Below, piece after piece: positions 17,001 through 24,525 of a DNA stretch of 64,000 nucleotides. The notes beneath the pieces were generated by a model that made no database searches, was not told the DNA's origin, and worked only from the letters and a program-made list of their open reading frames with translations. Location of the stretch: contig DASYXK010000020.1 in the NCBI GenBank assembly GCA_035935115.1, forward strand, positions 1-64,000, given 5' to 3'. The first letter of the stretch is position 1; the number at the start of each line of letters is the position of its first letter. Made by a program: the position numbers and the translations under genes. The DNA comes from TA-20 sp035935115. Its GTDB lineage: Archaea > Thermoproteota > Nitrososphaeria > Nitrososphaerales > Nitrosopumilaceae.

Positions 17001-18321
17001 TAGAAGTTCCATGACCTTGAAAATCATACATTACGCCCAAGTAATTTCCTTTTGTATCAAGTGGGGCCAGCAGAGTCCCATTGGTTGCACCAATTTTTTT
17101 ATCAATCATTGGAGATTTCCCAATAACTCCATAAACATCAAGTACTCGTGCACCAACAGTACCTGCACTATAATCTAATTTTCTATCATTGTTTGAATCA
17201 TAAACAAGAAATTCTTTTCCATTTCCCAAAGTAATTGGGGTCTCATCTGTAAAATCATAATCATATTGTGGTAAACTGCCTATGGATAGATCAAAACGGG
17301 TAAAATCTTTCCAAGAATCAGACATGTCAGGTATTATGGTATCATACAAACCTGCTATTTTGGAATCAACTACAAGCACTGGGACAAGTTGTAAGCGTGA
17401 GGATTGACCCTGTAAAACATTTTCATAAATTATACCAAAATGATATATCCCACTTTTTGAAATAATGAAACTTTTACTATTCTTTCCAATTTTATAGTCG
17501 TTTGACGTAGTACCAGTAAGAAGAGGACCACTACCGCCTTTGGGATACATTGAATTGAAGACTTGAATGGTGGTACCATTTCCATTCTTGTTTAGGTTCA
17601 GAAATACCCCTTGAGAATTCACATAAACATTGGAAGTAATGTTTTTTGGAATAGTTGCGGTATAATTTTTCATTATTCCTTTATCATTTATGTTTGCAAT
17701 GAAAGTCGCATTTGTTAAAACCAGCCCCTGACCGTCAGCGTCAATCATAACGGGAATGTTATTTTTGTCACGTGCGACAGAGTCATTAATATCAGGATTT
17801 GAAAAATCTGTCCCAGTGTCTACTATTCCGATTGTTATTCCTTTTCCAGTATAGCCATATTTTTGATAAACATCTTCGGTACCAAGGATCTTGCCTGCCC
17901 TAGATCCTTCTTGAACAACTATATTTGTATTAAATTGATTTAAAGAATCAAACTCTAAAGGAAAATCTTCAATTACTGTATATCCTTTTGATTTAAGATT
18001 CAAGATATCATTTTGGGAAAAAACTCCCACGGAAAAAAAACCATTTTTTGAGCTTGTGTCATAGATTAAATTGTGTGCAATTGATCTTACATCTGAGACA
18101 GGACCAGAACCAAATACTACATATCTTTTTACAGAAATTTCATATGGTGCTGGCAAGAATGTGATAATGCCAGATTTTTCTTCAAAAGCGGCAGATGGGG
18201 TTGTGTGGATAAGATCAACATCATAAAAAGCAGAAGCAGGCTTTGCAACTGTAGAAAAGAGCAGTGTAAAAATTAAAAAAAATGTTAATTCCTGAATGAC
18301 AAAAAAGCCTTTCTTTGCCAT
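14038..18321 (-). CDS. Large secreted subtilisin-like (S8) serine protease with C-terminal membrane anchor
   Basis: A 1427-residue exported protease. The signal peptide covers about 1-31. The S8 triad is Asp168 (GIVDTGTD), His437 (GHGTSTAAS) and Ser660 (GGTSLAAP), with oxyanion Asn561 (SSAGNAG). About 268 residues separate Asp168 and His437, far more than the 30-60 of typical subtilases, so a whole domain is inserted there. After about residue 750 come several beta-rich (Ig- or CUB-like) domains, and a membrane helix at about 1393-1416 with a basic tail ends the chain. It follows the surface protein at 18327 by five bases, so they form an operon. Confidence 0.93.
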   Translation of the reverse strand: MAKKGFFVIQELTFFLIFTLLFSTVAKPASAFYDVDLIHTTPSAAFEEKSGIITFLPAPYEISVKRYVVFGSGPVSDVRSIAHNLIYDTSSKNGFFSVGVFSQNDILNLKSKGYTVIEDFPLEFDSLNQFNTNIVVQEGSRAGKILGTEDVYQKYGYTGKGITIGIVDTGTDFSNPDINDSVARDKNNIPVMIDADGQGLVLTNATFIANINDKGIMKNYTATIPKNITSNVYVNSQGVFLNLNKNGNGTTIQVFNSMYPKGGSGPLLTGTTSNDYKIGKNSKSFIISKSGIYHFGIIYENVLQGQSSRLQLVPVLVVDSKIAGLYDTIIPDMSDSWKDFTRFDLSIGSLPQYDYDFTDETPITLGNGKEFLVYDSNNDRKLDYSAGTVGARVLDVYGVIGKSPMIDKKIGATNGTLLAPLDTKGNYLGVMYDFQGHGTSTAASIASKGTEKYDIYGNTTKYSLRGVAPGAKIVPIKALWFGDAVYSWLWAAGFNQEKNAWVFDGKPRVDILSNSWGISTFPILQSVPGLDIQSLLLSALEVPRSLDKNYPGILVVSSAGNAGHGYGTLGTPDAAPYALTIGAVTNNVYIGSGSFKNQPRFGNSTYFSGDVAGFSSRGPSLVGDPKPDLMGIGEYSFTPTSVTKYNKNATGSFALFGGTSLAAPLVAGSAAVLMESLKQKGEQYDPFKIENILMSTATDLKNDPFTQGSGLVNVTNAINFVKGKDDTFVVYNNASYSNIKKIIDVPIKALNSSSMGLERFQLNNNSFPQTSWFGGRLLPGDRTSATFTIENPTNKTLEIKITPKVLELIKKSQYNDTTTVNLQDPLLNKSGVYRPNYVPLENVKDHFDLLSFFQNSKPIPDDASLMILDLNFPFSEFLNATSKMFADDIKISSLYLYDWNDKNKNGKPDYTELSMINRGGSWGTVQQLQVSDPNSKIKHIPLVGVYPVPTRFSYWQGDTKKNSTSMDYTITASYYKKQNWNDIWINYNDIQVPPYSTTQIIATIVVPLDSIPGVHQGFLSFKDSLHEVNVPVSFGVLKKLQPKDLPTVIQGTQNGGVLYGNGYIGGAFDMSNRYNAGDWRQYYFDVQDRTINAVSLNISWENKDTNLSVFVVDPQGRIVQTNVPPGILGQFQGWPTGDWLGTSPPFSEGGGFYPIKNKDATSTVLYAPINQTGTYSILMHSTLFGGQSVAEPLTITAKFSTILPDENGPKIQFGIPEFINSTFKIEPKIIGEDIDSIKYYFDGVGPQKFNETTFSILSQQLTEGTHTIRLVVTDTVGHTISKESIFTIDNTAPKIIFKSLTNGSTISNVATIDLEINEQNLLDHGGITVILPHQKILDKKSIPFDTRTLENGKYGITVLAKDKAGNEAVQTIVVNIDNNAISKIFSPERKEPSNEIYYMLTEIIIGIVAATAIIIITFKKLKNPKRS

Positions 18322-18326
18322 TATTG

Positions 18327-19325
18327 TTATCTTCGCCTAGCGAGAATTGTTATTTGCAATGCAATCATTATTGCTATCAATGCAACAACAGGAAGGAACA
18401 GCGAATTTAATTGTCCCGATGCTAATTCAAGAAGATGAACAGAAACTGACATGGAATTTACACTTTGGTTTATGTGTTGGTTTGCTTGAGTTACTGATTG
18501 TTGACTACTGTTTAATACTTGACCAAAACCAGCAATTTCTGATTTTAACTTATCTAGTTCTTGTGATGTAGAATCCAAAACTGAATTTAGTTTTACTATT
18601 TGATTTGATATTCCTTCAATGTTCTGTTTGAGTACAACTGTAACTCCAGACCCTTGAGACACACTTCCTTGATCAAAGGCAGTTATGTGAAACACATAAG
18701 TTCCTTCTTCGGTTGGTGTATAATCAGCATAATAAATTCCCCGATGAAGTGTTTGGAATAAATCTCCTAAACTCACAGATGTACCATCAGGTAAATGTAC
18801 ATGTGAAGTGCCCAAAAGTTTTGCTGGAGGAATATCTACCAAAATTCCGTCACTTGTTACTTGGACAAATATTCTAATGGGCTGATTTACTGCTGCTGTT
18901 TGTGGTACAAAAACTGTTATACTGAGAATTCTTTGTATTGGGATTGATTGGAGAGATGACGATTGGGCAAACTTGACATCGATCTTTTGTGATGCGCCTT
19001 TTTCTGCACTTGCTATTGTTTCTACAGAATATGTACCATGTGCAAAATTTGTGGTGGCATTAGGCCATCGCATCAGGATGTGATCAAATATACCGTTACT
19101 ATCTGCAGTAATTTGATCAAATTTTGCAATGGTACCATCGGGAGCAAAAAGTCTTATGATTAAGGGTTCATTTGGCAGTGCTGTTCCATAGACCAAAAGA
19201 GGTTGACCGTCAGAATACACCTGTTTGTCAGTTGACATTTGTAATGCAAATGCTTGTACCACAGATAAATTAGTGACCAATATTAAAAAGAAGAAAAGTA
19301 TAGTTGCAGTTTTCAACCTGTTCAT
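18327..19325 (-). CDS. Exported Ig-like/coiled-coil membrane protein, partner of the S8 protease
   Basis: A 332-residue protein with a signal peptide (about 1-27), two beta-sandwich domains (about 30-125, with VYSDGQPLLVYGTA and AHGTYSV, and about 130-230, with GIYYADYTPTEEGTYVFHITA), a coiled coil at about 235-300 (VLDSTSQELDKLKSEIAGFG) and a membrane helix at about 308-328 before RRR. This layout suggests an external domain held away from the membrane by a stalk. It is immediately upstream of the S8 protease (five bases), so it is probably its partner, anchor or substrate presenter; that is inferred from context only. Confidence 0.8.
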   Translation of the reverse strand: MNRLKTATILFFFLILVTNLSVVQAFALQMSTDKQVYSDGQPLLVYGTALPNEPLIIRLFAPDGTIAKFDQITADSNGIFDHILMRWPNATTNFAHGTYSVETIASAEKGASQKIDVKFAQSSSLQSIPIQRILSITVFVPQTAAVNQPIRIFVQVTSDGILVDIPPAKLLGTSHVHLPDGTSVSLGDLFQTLHRGIYYADYTPTEEGTYVFHITAFDQGSVSQGSGVTVVLKQNIEGISNQIVKLNSVLDSTSQELDKLKSEIAGFGQVLNSSQQSVTQANQHINQSVNSMSVSVHLLELASGQLNSLFLPVVALIAIMIALQITILARRR

Positions 19326-19429
19326 GATGACTCCAGCCCATAGATATTAGTTCTGTTAAATATGAACAATTCATTCATCTAAATCATATTCAATAAAAGA
19401 TTTGATCATTGATATAAAATATAGTTTCA

Positions 19430-20050
19430 TTAATCGGTATGGTAACTATCAGAGCTCATCGAATTTATAGCAACCATAGAAAAGTTGGATTGCTCTTTTT
19501 TTACTATTGTAGTAGATGCGTTTCTAATGACCAATTCGTATAAAGATTCTGGTTTTAGCTGCAAAACTGTTGAGATCATTGCTTTGATTGGATCCATATG
19601 AGTTACAAGTAAAATATTTTCATTGTCATGTTTTTGAGAGCAATAGTTAACCATATCAAGAATTCTTTTTTTTACACTAGAAAAAGGTTCAACGCCATTT
19701 TGTTCTATGACAGGATTATCTTGATAAAATTTTAAAAAAATATTACCATGTTTAGCAAACATTTCTTCATATAACATTCCTGAGAAGCTTCCCATCTCAA
19801 TCTCTGTTAATCTTTGATCTGTCTTATATTGAAGATTTAGTTTATCAGACACTATTTTTGCTGTATGTATAGCACGCTCTATAGGACTGGAATAAATTGT
19901 AGAAATTTTAAGTGGTTTTAAAAAATTTGCTATTTTTTCTGCCTGTTGTAGTCCAAGCTCTGTTAATGGAATTCCTTCAGACCGTCCAGCAAGAACTCTT
20001 TCGACATTGTTTGTAGCTTGCGCATGGCGTAAAAAAATAATCAAGGACAA
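19430..20050 (-). CDS. Histidine phosphatase (phosphoglycerate mutase-like)
   Basis: A 206-residue member of the branch 1 histidine phosphatase superfamily. The nucleophile is His9 in LRHAQATNN, with the RSEGIPLTELG region that follows in PGM/CobC-like enzymes; Glu85 of EIEMG and the second histidine His151 in VTHMDP complete the site. The start is TTG 20050, and a TTG two codons later is also possible. Such enzymes hydrolyse phosphate esters; the substrate cannot be inferred from the neighbours. It diverges from the npdG gene. Confidence 0.85.
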   Translation of the reverse strand: MSLIIFLRHAQATNNVERVLAGRSEGIPLTELGLQQAEKIANFLKPLKISTIYSSPIERAIHTAKIVSDKLNLQYKTDQRLTEIEMGSFSGMLYEEMFAKHGNIFLKFYQDNPVIEQNGVEPFSSVKKRILDMVNYCSQKHDNENILLVTHMDPIKAMISTVLQLKPESLYELVIRNASTTIVKKEQSNFSMVAINSMSSDSYHTD

Positions 20051-20104
20051 TATTACAAACGATATTGAATAGAGATAATAATAACATTACCAGTGCATGA
20101 TTTT

Positions 20105-20776
20105 ATGAAGATTGGAATTATAGGCGGAACTGGAGGAATGGGAAAAGGTTTCGCTATTAGATGGTGCAAAAATCATGACATTTTAATTGGCTCAAGAGAT
20201 GCCATGAGAGCGACGGAATCAGCTCTTGAATATTCTAAAAATGCTTCTGAACAATATGGAAGAATTAAAGGCACAATAACAGGAAAAGACAATCTTTCGG
20301 TTGCAAAAGAAAGCGATGTATTGGTTTTATCAATTCCATATGAAAATATTGATTCAATTTGTTCATCATTACTTCCAAATGTAAAAAATGATTGTGTCGT
20401 AATATCGCCTATCGTTCCATTGACAAAAACAGATGCTGGATTTGAATTCATTTCTTTTATAGAAAAAAAGCCATCTGCGTTTGAACTTGTACAAAAATAT
20501 ATGAAGAATAAATCAAAGCTTGTTGCTGCATTTCATACCATATCAGAAAAGAAACTAATAGATTCAAAACTAATCTTGGATTCTGATATTTTTGTATGTG
20601 GAGATGACCAAAATTCTATAGATACTGTAAACGAACTCATTAAAGAGATAAAATCTCTAAGACCCATATTGCTTGGTCCTGGGTCGCTTTCTTATCTTGC
20701 TGAAATTGCAACGCCTATTCTTTTGAATGCCATGATTAAAAATAAAATGAAAAATCCCGGAATAAAGATAATTTAA
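20105..20776 (+). CDS. npdG: NADPH-dependent F420 reductase
   Basis: A 223-residue Rossmann protein. The N-terminal GIIGGTGGMGKG at 4-15 binds NADP, and SRDAMRA just after the second strand recognises the 2'-phosphate. The C-terminal part has the AFHTISE block and a GPGSLSYLAEI segment found in F420:NADP oxidoreductases. It moves hydride between NADP(H) and coenzyme F420. ATG 20105 gives the family start; the GTG at 20093 would add four residues. It leads a likely three-gene operon with a small membrane protein and an FMN/F420-binding split-barrel protein. Confidence 0.9.
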   Translation: MKIGIIGGTGGMGKGFAIRWCKNHDILIGSRDAMRATESALEYSKNASEQYGRIKGTITGKDNLSVAKESDVLVLSIPYENIDSICSSLLPNVKNDCVVISPIVPLTKTDAGFEFISFIEKKPSAFELVQKYMKNKSKLVAAFHTISEKKLIDSKLILDSDIFVCGDDQNSIDTVNELIKEIKSLRPILLGPGSLSYLAEIATPILLNAMIKNKMKNPGIKII

Positions 20777-20802
20777 GCAAGAAGTCCCAATCAACATTAG
20801 AT

Positions 20803-21030
20803 TTGCATTATAGGCGTAACAGAAATTGGTTTACTGCGATGGGGGTTTTGTTTATAGTAATGGCAGGCATTATTCTTATTAAAAATCTGCTTATTTGGGG
20901 GCCAGAGTTTGTTGCTGATTTTTTTACATCTCCTGAAATCACTAATGAAAAAATATCAATAGGCATGATTGGAATTGGATGTTTTTTGATCTTTATGGGT
21001 ACAAGGAAGGAAGTAAATGAAAACATCTGA
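20803..21030 (+). CDS. Small two-helix membrane protein
   Basis: A 75-residue protein from TTG 20803 with basic N-terminus HYRRNRN and hydrophobic helices at about 10-28 and 50-67, joined by an outside-facing acidic loop. It overlaps the next gene by 14 bases and follows npdG by 26, so it is part of that operon. ATG 20839 would remove part of the first helix, so TTG is preferred. The function is unknown. Confidence 0.65.
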   Translation: MHYRRNRNWFTAMGVLFIVMAGIILIKNLLIWGPEFVADFFTSPEITNEKISIGMIGIGCFLIFMGTRKEVNENI

Positions 21031-21415
21031 GTTTTTAAAGTCTCAGAAAATTTTGAGGCTTGCTACAATTGACAGTAAAAATAATCCTCATATTGTTCCC
21101 GTATGGTATGAATTTAGAGGCAAGAAATTCTATGTTGGAACCAATACAAGAACAAGAAAGGCAAAAAATATCAAAAAGAATCCCAAAGTAAGCTTTTGCG
21201 TTGATGTAGGAGTAAAATCTCCAGACATCTTTGGTGTTATGGGAATTGGTAAAGCCAAATTGATTTTAGAAAAAAATCAAGTATCATTTATTGCAAAAAG
21301 AATTCTAAAAAGATATTTTAAAAGTTTAAAGGTAAAATCTGCTCAGAAATTATTAGATGATACTGATTGCATCATAGAGATATTGACAAGAAAAACAACT
21401 GTTTGGAAATTTTAA
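21017..21415 (+). CDS. PNPOx-like split-barrel flavin/F420-binding protein
   Basis: A 132-residue protein with the build of the pyridoxamine 5'-phosphate oxidase-like superfamily: LRLATIDSKNNPHIVPVWYEF at 13-33, then KFYVGTNTRTRKAKNIKKNPKVSFCVD, the phosphate-binding part of the barrel. In archaea and actinobacteria this superfamily includes F420H2-dependent reductases as well as FMN proteins. Operon linkage with the F420 reductase at 20105 favours F420 as cofactor; that step is inference. The end overlaps the convergent aminotransferase gene by four bases. Confidence 0.8.
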   Translation: MKTSEFLKSQKILRLATIDSKNNPHIVPVWYEFRGKKFYVGTNTRTRKAKNIKKNPKVSFCVDVGVKSPDIFGVMGIGKAKLILEKNQVSFIAKRILKRYFKSLKVKSAQKLLDDTDCIIEILTRKTTVWKF

Positions 21416-22584
21416 GTAACAAACTCTTCTATTTTGTCAAGGGCTTTTTCCAGCACATTAATTTCAGGTAAAAACACCATTCTAAAGTGACCACTTCCAT
21501 ATTTTGTACCAAATCCTGAACCATGAACCGTAAGAACTCCTTTTGATTTTAAAAGCTCAAGGACAAATTCTTTATCTGATTTGTATTTATTGTTCTCTAT
21601 TTTTGGAAAGGCGTAGAAAGCTCCTTTAGGAATTGGACAGCTAAGTCCATGCATTCCGTTTATTCGTTTAATGACGTAGTCTCTTCGCTTTTTTAGCTCT
21701 GAAACAAATTTGGGAATATAATCTTGTGGGCCTAGAAGTGATTCTAATGCAGCATGTTGAACTGGCAGATTAGATGCAATTCTTACTCTAGCAAGCTTTG
21801 GAACGTTTTCACGAAGAATATCAAGTTTCTTGGAATCATTAAATGCAATATAACCAATTCTCCAACCAGACATTAGATGTACTTTGGAAAATCCATTTAA
21901 CAATATTACAGGAGAATCACCACTGACCTTTCCAATACCCACAAACTTTTCATCAAAAACTATCTGATCGTATATTTCATCACAAATTATGTACAAATCA
22001 TTCTTAATTGCAATATCAATCAAATCTTTGAGAGATTTTTCACTAAAAACAGCACCCGTTGGATTATTTGGGCTGATAAAGCATATTGCTACAGTTTTTG
22101 ACGTAATCTTTGATTTTACATCGTCAAGATCTGGTGTGGAATTGTTAAGATCTACTCCAAACTCTACTGGAATTCCACCAAACAATCTCACATACGAAGC
22201 ATATGGCGGATAATATGGACCTGGAATCAAAACTTCATCTCCAGGTTCAACAATAGATGCCATTAGCATCTCTAATCCTTCTGAAACACCGTTTGTTACA
22301 ATAATGTCATCTTCAGTTGTCAAAAGTCCTTTTCTTTTTTCTTTTTCAGCAATAGCATGTCTTAGTTCTTGTATTCCCTCTGATGGAGCATAATAATTTT
22401 GATTGTTTTTAATTGCCTTGATTAAAGCGTCTTTGACATTTTCTGGTGGTTGAAATCCATATGCTACAGGATCTCCTATGTTAAGATAGGTTATCTTCTG
22501 TCCTTGCTTTTCCAATTTTTTTGCAGAAAGTGTGATATCGCGTATAGCATATTCAACACCAGCCACTCTTTGTGATATTTTCAA
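21412..22584 (-). CDS. Class I pyridoxal-phosphate aminotransferase (alanine/aspartate type)
   Basis: A 390-residue fold-type I aminotransferase. The substrate-binding block NIGDP lies at 35-39, the cofactor-binding NNPTG at 173-177, the PLP Schiff-base Lys234 within NGFSKVHLMSGW, and the carboxylate-binding Arg242. A further Arg near the C-terminus is in FGTKYGSGHFRMVFLP. It matches archaeal AlaT/AspC-like enzymes that use 2-oxoglutarate. A tRNA-Arg gene lies upstream, on the other strand. The exact amino acid cannot be read from the sequence. Confidence 0.9.
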   Translation of the reverse strand: MKISQRVAGVEYAIRDITLSAKKLEKQGQKITYLNIGDPVAYGFQPPENVKDALIKAIKNNQNYYAPSEGIQELRHAIAEKEKRKGLLTTEDDIIVTNGVSEGLEMLMASIVEPGDEVLIPGPYYPPYASYVRLFGGIPVEFGVDLNNSTPDLDDVKSKITSKTVAICFISPNNPTGAVFSEKSLKDLIDIAIKNDLYIICDEIYDQIVFDEKFVGIGKVSGDSPVILLNGFSKVHLMSGWRIGYIAFNDSKKLDILRENVPKLARVRIASNLPVQHAALESLLGPQDYIPKFVSELKKRRDYVIKRINGMHGLSCPIPKGAFYAFPKIENNKYKSDKEFVLELLKSKGVLTVHGSGFGTKYGSGHFRMVFLPEINVLEKALDKIEEFVT

Positions 22585-22627
22585 TTATCTAGACAGATAT
22601 TTAGCCCCGTTAAAGTCTTACTTGATC

Positions 22628-22702
22628 GGACCCGTTGCACAGCCCGGATAGTGCGGGTGGCTTCGGACCACCAGGTCGTGGGTTCGAATCCCACCGGGCC
22701 CT
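22628..22702 (+). tRNA. tRNA-Arg (anticodon TCG)
   Basis: The D stem GCAC/GTGC, the anticodon stem GGTGG/CCACC around CTTCGGA (anticodon TCG), and the T stem GTGGG/CCCAC with loop TTCGAAT are perfect. The acceptor stem GGACCCG/CGGGCCC has an A3:C70 mismatch, and the base at discriminator position 73 is T. CCA is not encoded. The rest of the tRNA is intact, so I call it functional but note the mismatch. Confidence 0.88.
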
Positions 22703-22744
22703 TTATAGAGTGAATTTTAAGACAGGAAAATAAATATCAGACGT

Positions 22745-23239
22745 ATGAGAAAGTTAACGCCTTTTAGAATTGGATTGTCATTGATGATTATTGGTTCAAT
22801 TTGGGTAGCACTTGTATTTTCTACTGCAGAAAAGACATCACAAGATCTGAACATAGGTACAAAAGAAAATGCCAGTATTGATTTAGATTTAAAAAACAAA
22901 GGACTTGGTTTTTATAAAATCACTATTCCAAATTACTCAAAAGAAACAATATTAGTAAAAGTATTAGATCCTCAGGGAAATACAATGGATCTTAAACGAA
23001 TAGGAACAAAAATGTCTGTAAATTATTTTGAATTTAGCTATACCGGAAAATATACTCTTGAAATTACTAACCTTTCTGAAAACCCCATACAAATTGAAGC
23101 AGAGTTTGGAAATACAAAATCAACAGATTTTACATTTCCCTCGTTCATAGCACTCATTGGAGCTTGCTTGATTGTATGGTTTGGCTACAAAAGATTACGA
23201 AATTACAGTACTGCACACCCTGAAGAGAATAAATCGTAA
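22745..23239 (+). CDS. Membrane protein with external beta domain, unknown function
   Basis: A 164-residue protein with a membrane helix at about 9-27, a soluble beta-sandwich-like domain at about 35-130 (KNKGLGFYKITIPNYSKETILVKVLDPQG), and a second helix at about 133-152 followed by a basic/acidic tail. Both ends would be cytoplasmic and the domain outside. A TATA-like stretch ATTTTAAGA at 22712-22720 is 29 bases upstream of the ATG. Its 3' end overlaps the convergent gene at 23203 by 37 bases. No family is recognised. Confidence 0.7.
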   Translation: MRKLTPFRIGLSLMIIGSIWVALVFSTAEKTSQDLNIGTKENASIDLDLKNKGLGFYKITIPNYSKETILVKVLDPQGNTMDLKRIGTKMSVNYFEFSYTGKYTLEITNLSENPIQIEAEFGNTKSTDFTFPSFIALIGACLIVWFGYKRLRNYSTAHPEENKS

Positions 23240-23796
23240 ACAGGTATGCACAGTACTACTGAAGTAAAAAGTAGAATCAAGTTAAAACCTATCCATGATG
23301 CAGATAAAAGTACTGTCAGAATAGCAACTGGAATAACTTTTCTTGTCTTTCTTTTGTCAATTTGACAAAGAGTAATAAAACTACCAAGAGCACTTAGGAA
23401 AAGACCTGTTTCAATTGTAAGATGAGATGGAGTTACTAAACCGTCTACTCCGTATATTTCATGTGAAATAGAATCAGCATAACCCCCTACAAGTTGTAAA
23501 ATTGAACCTAATAGTATAATCTTTATTCCTTTAAACAGAATTTTGTTTTCAGAGTTTAGCAATAAAATAATCATACCCAAAACTGATGAACTAACAATCA
23601 TTCCAACACCAGCATAAATTGTAACATGTTGAATTGTCCAGAATTTTTCAGGTGCTCGCAGGGCATGTGTTGATGCATCCCATATTCCACCCAACAGCTC
23701 TGTAACTGTACCACAAATAACCAGAATTGAGATAATAAAGAGGATGGTTTTAGTTTTTGAAAGAAATGAGGTAGAAATTAGATGGGATAGACGCAT
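23203..23796 (-). CDS. Five-helix membrane protein of unknown function
   Basis: A 197-residue protein that is almost entirely hydrophobic, with helices at about 17-37, 52-77, 87-107, 120-143 and 152-184, and an internal His-rich pattern (HVTIYAG, SHEIYG, SHLTIE) in which His and Asp face the helix ends. The histidines recall heme or metal-binding membrane proteins, but I cannot name a family. It ends inside the convergent neighbour (37-base overlap). Confidence 0.7.
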   Translation of the reverse strand: MRLSHLISTSFLSKTKTILFIISILVICGTVTELLGGIWDASTHALRAPEKFWTIQHVTIYAGVGMIVSSSVLGMIILLLNSENKILFKGIKIILLGSILQLVGGYADSISHEIYGVDGLVTPSHLTIETGLFLSALGSFITLCQIDKRKTRKVIPVAILTVLLSASWIGFNLILLFTSVVLCIPVYDLFSSGCAVL

Positions 23797-23848
23797 TTTG
23801 AAATAACTTTGTTTTATACGTAATATATAGAATTTTGTTTGTTAAAAT

Positions 23849-24151
23849 TTAGCTTTTACTTTCTTGAGCTCGCACATATGCTATTGCCTTTTTCATTTCA
23901 AGCGCTCGCTCAAAAATTATTTTTCGCATTTCTTCTGCTTCCATGGATGTCATACTACGTTTTTGTGATTCAAAGAATAATTCTGCAAACCCTCCAGTCA
24001 CATATCCTACAAAAATTCCAAATGCCACTTCGGTGTCATCTTTTGTAAGTGGTTTCAAATCAGATGCCATGTTTCGCATATTCTGTGGATTTACCATTAA
24101 ATTATCTATCAAAGAAACAAGTGCCTCCTTTAGCGGTAATGACAGACTCAT
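23849..24151 (-). CDS. Small helical protein of unknown function
   Basis: A 100-residue soluble, helix-rich protein. It contains a central Gly-rich stretch AFGIFVGYVTGGFAELFF, and the second half is a strongly charged helix (EAEEMRKIIFERALEMKKAIAY). No Cys, signal peptide or known motif is visible. It is the only gene between two intergenic regions and is not coupled to its neighbours. Confidence 0.6.
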   Translation of the reverse strand: MSLSLPLKEALVSLIDNLMVNPQNMRNMASDLKPLTKDDTEVAFGIFVGYVTGGFAELFFESQKRSMTSMEAEEMRKIIFERALEMKKAIAYVRAQESKS

Positions 24152-24268
24152 TTGTGATCATAATATTACGTAACACAAGAACCTTACAAGATCATATCTT
24201 ATGACAAATCTTAGATCTTTTTTGACTGACATGGTAACTATTATACCTCATACCATGAGAGGGTATCT

Positions 24269-24508
24269 ATGAGTCCGGGAATAGGGTTGATGAAAAGAAG
24301 GCTTCCTACTGAAAAAGAAGCCATTCCTCTAGCAATATCAGGAATTATAAAAAAGTACAATGTTACTGAAGATCAAATCAAGACCTTGGAAACTAAGTAT
24401 GACGACGAAGGTGGCGACTGGTACGTTGCATTGGGATTTAATGAAAAAAGAGCCATTGTTAAAATGGATTCTGTTTTAGGAACAATAACAGAGATTAATG
24501 AAATTTAA
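24269..24508 (+). CDS. PepSY-like mini-protein (long form)
   Basis: A 79-residue protein with the same plan as the island mini-proteins: a helix (EAIPLAISGIIKKYN), a strand GGDWYVALGF and the closing turn VKMDSVLGTITEI. The ATG at 24269 is 27 bases after ACTATTATACC (24237-24247), supporting it over ATG 24290. It lies far from the island, so the family is not confined to it. The function is unknown. Confidence 0.65.
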   Translation: MSPGIGLMKRRLPTEKEAIPLAISGIIKKYNVTEDQIKTLETKYDDEGGDWYVALGFNEKRAIVKMDSVLGTITEINEI

Positions 24509-24525
24509 TCAGTTTTGTAAAAAAT

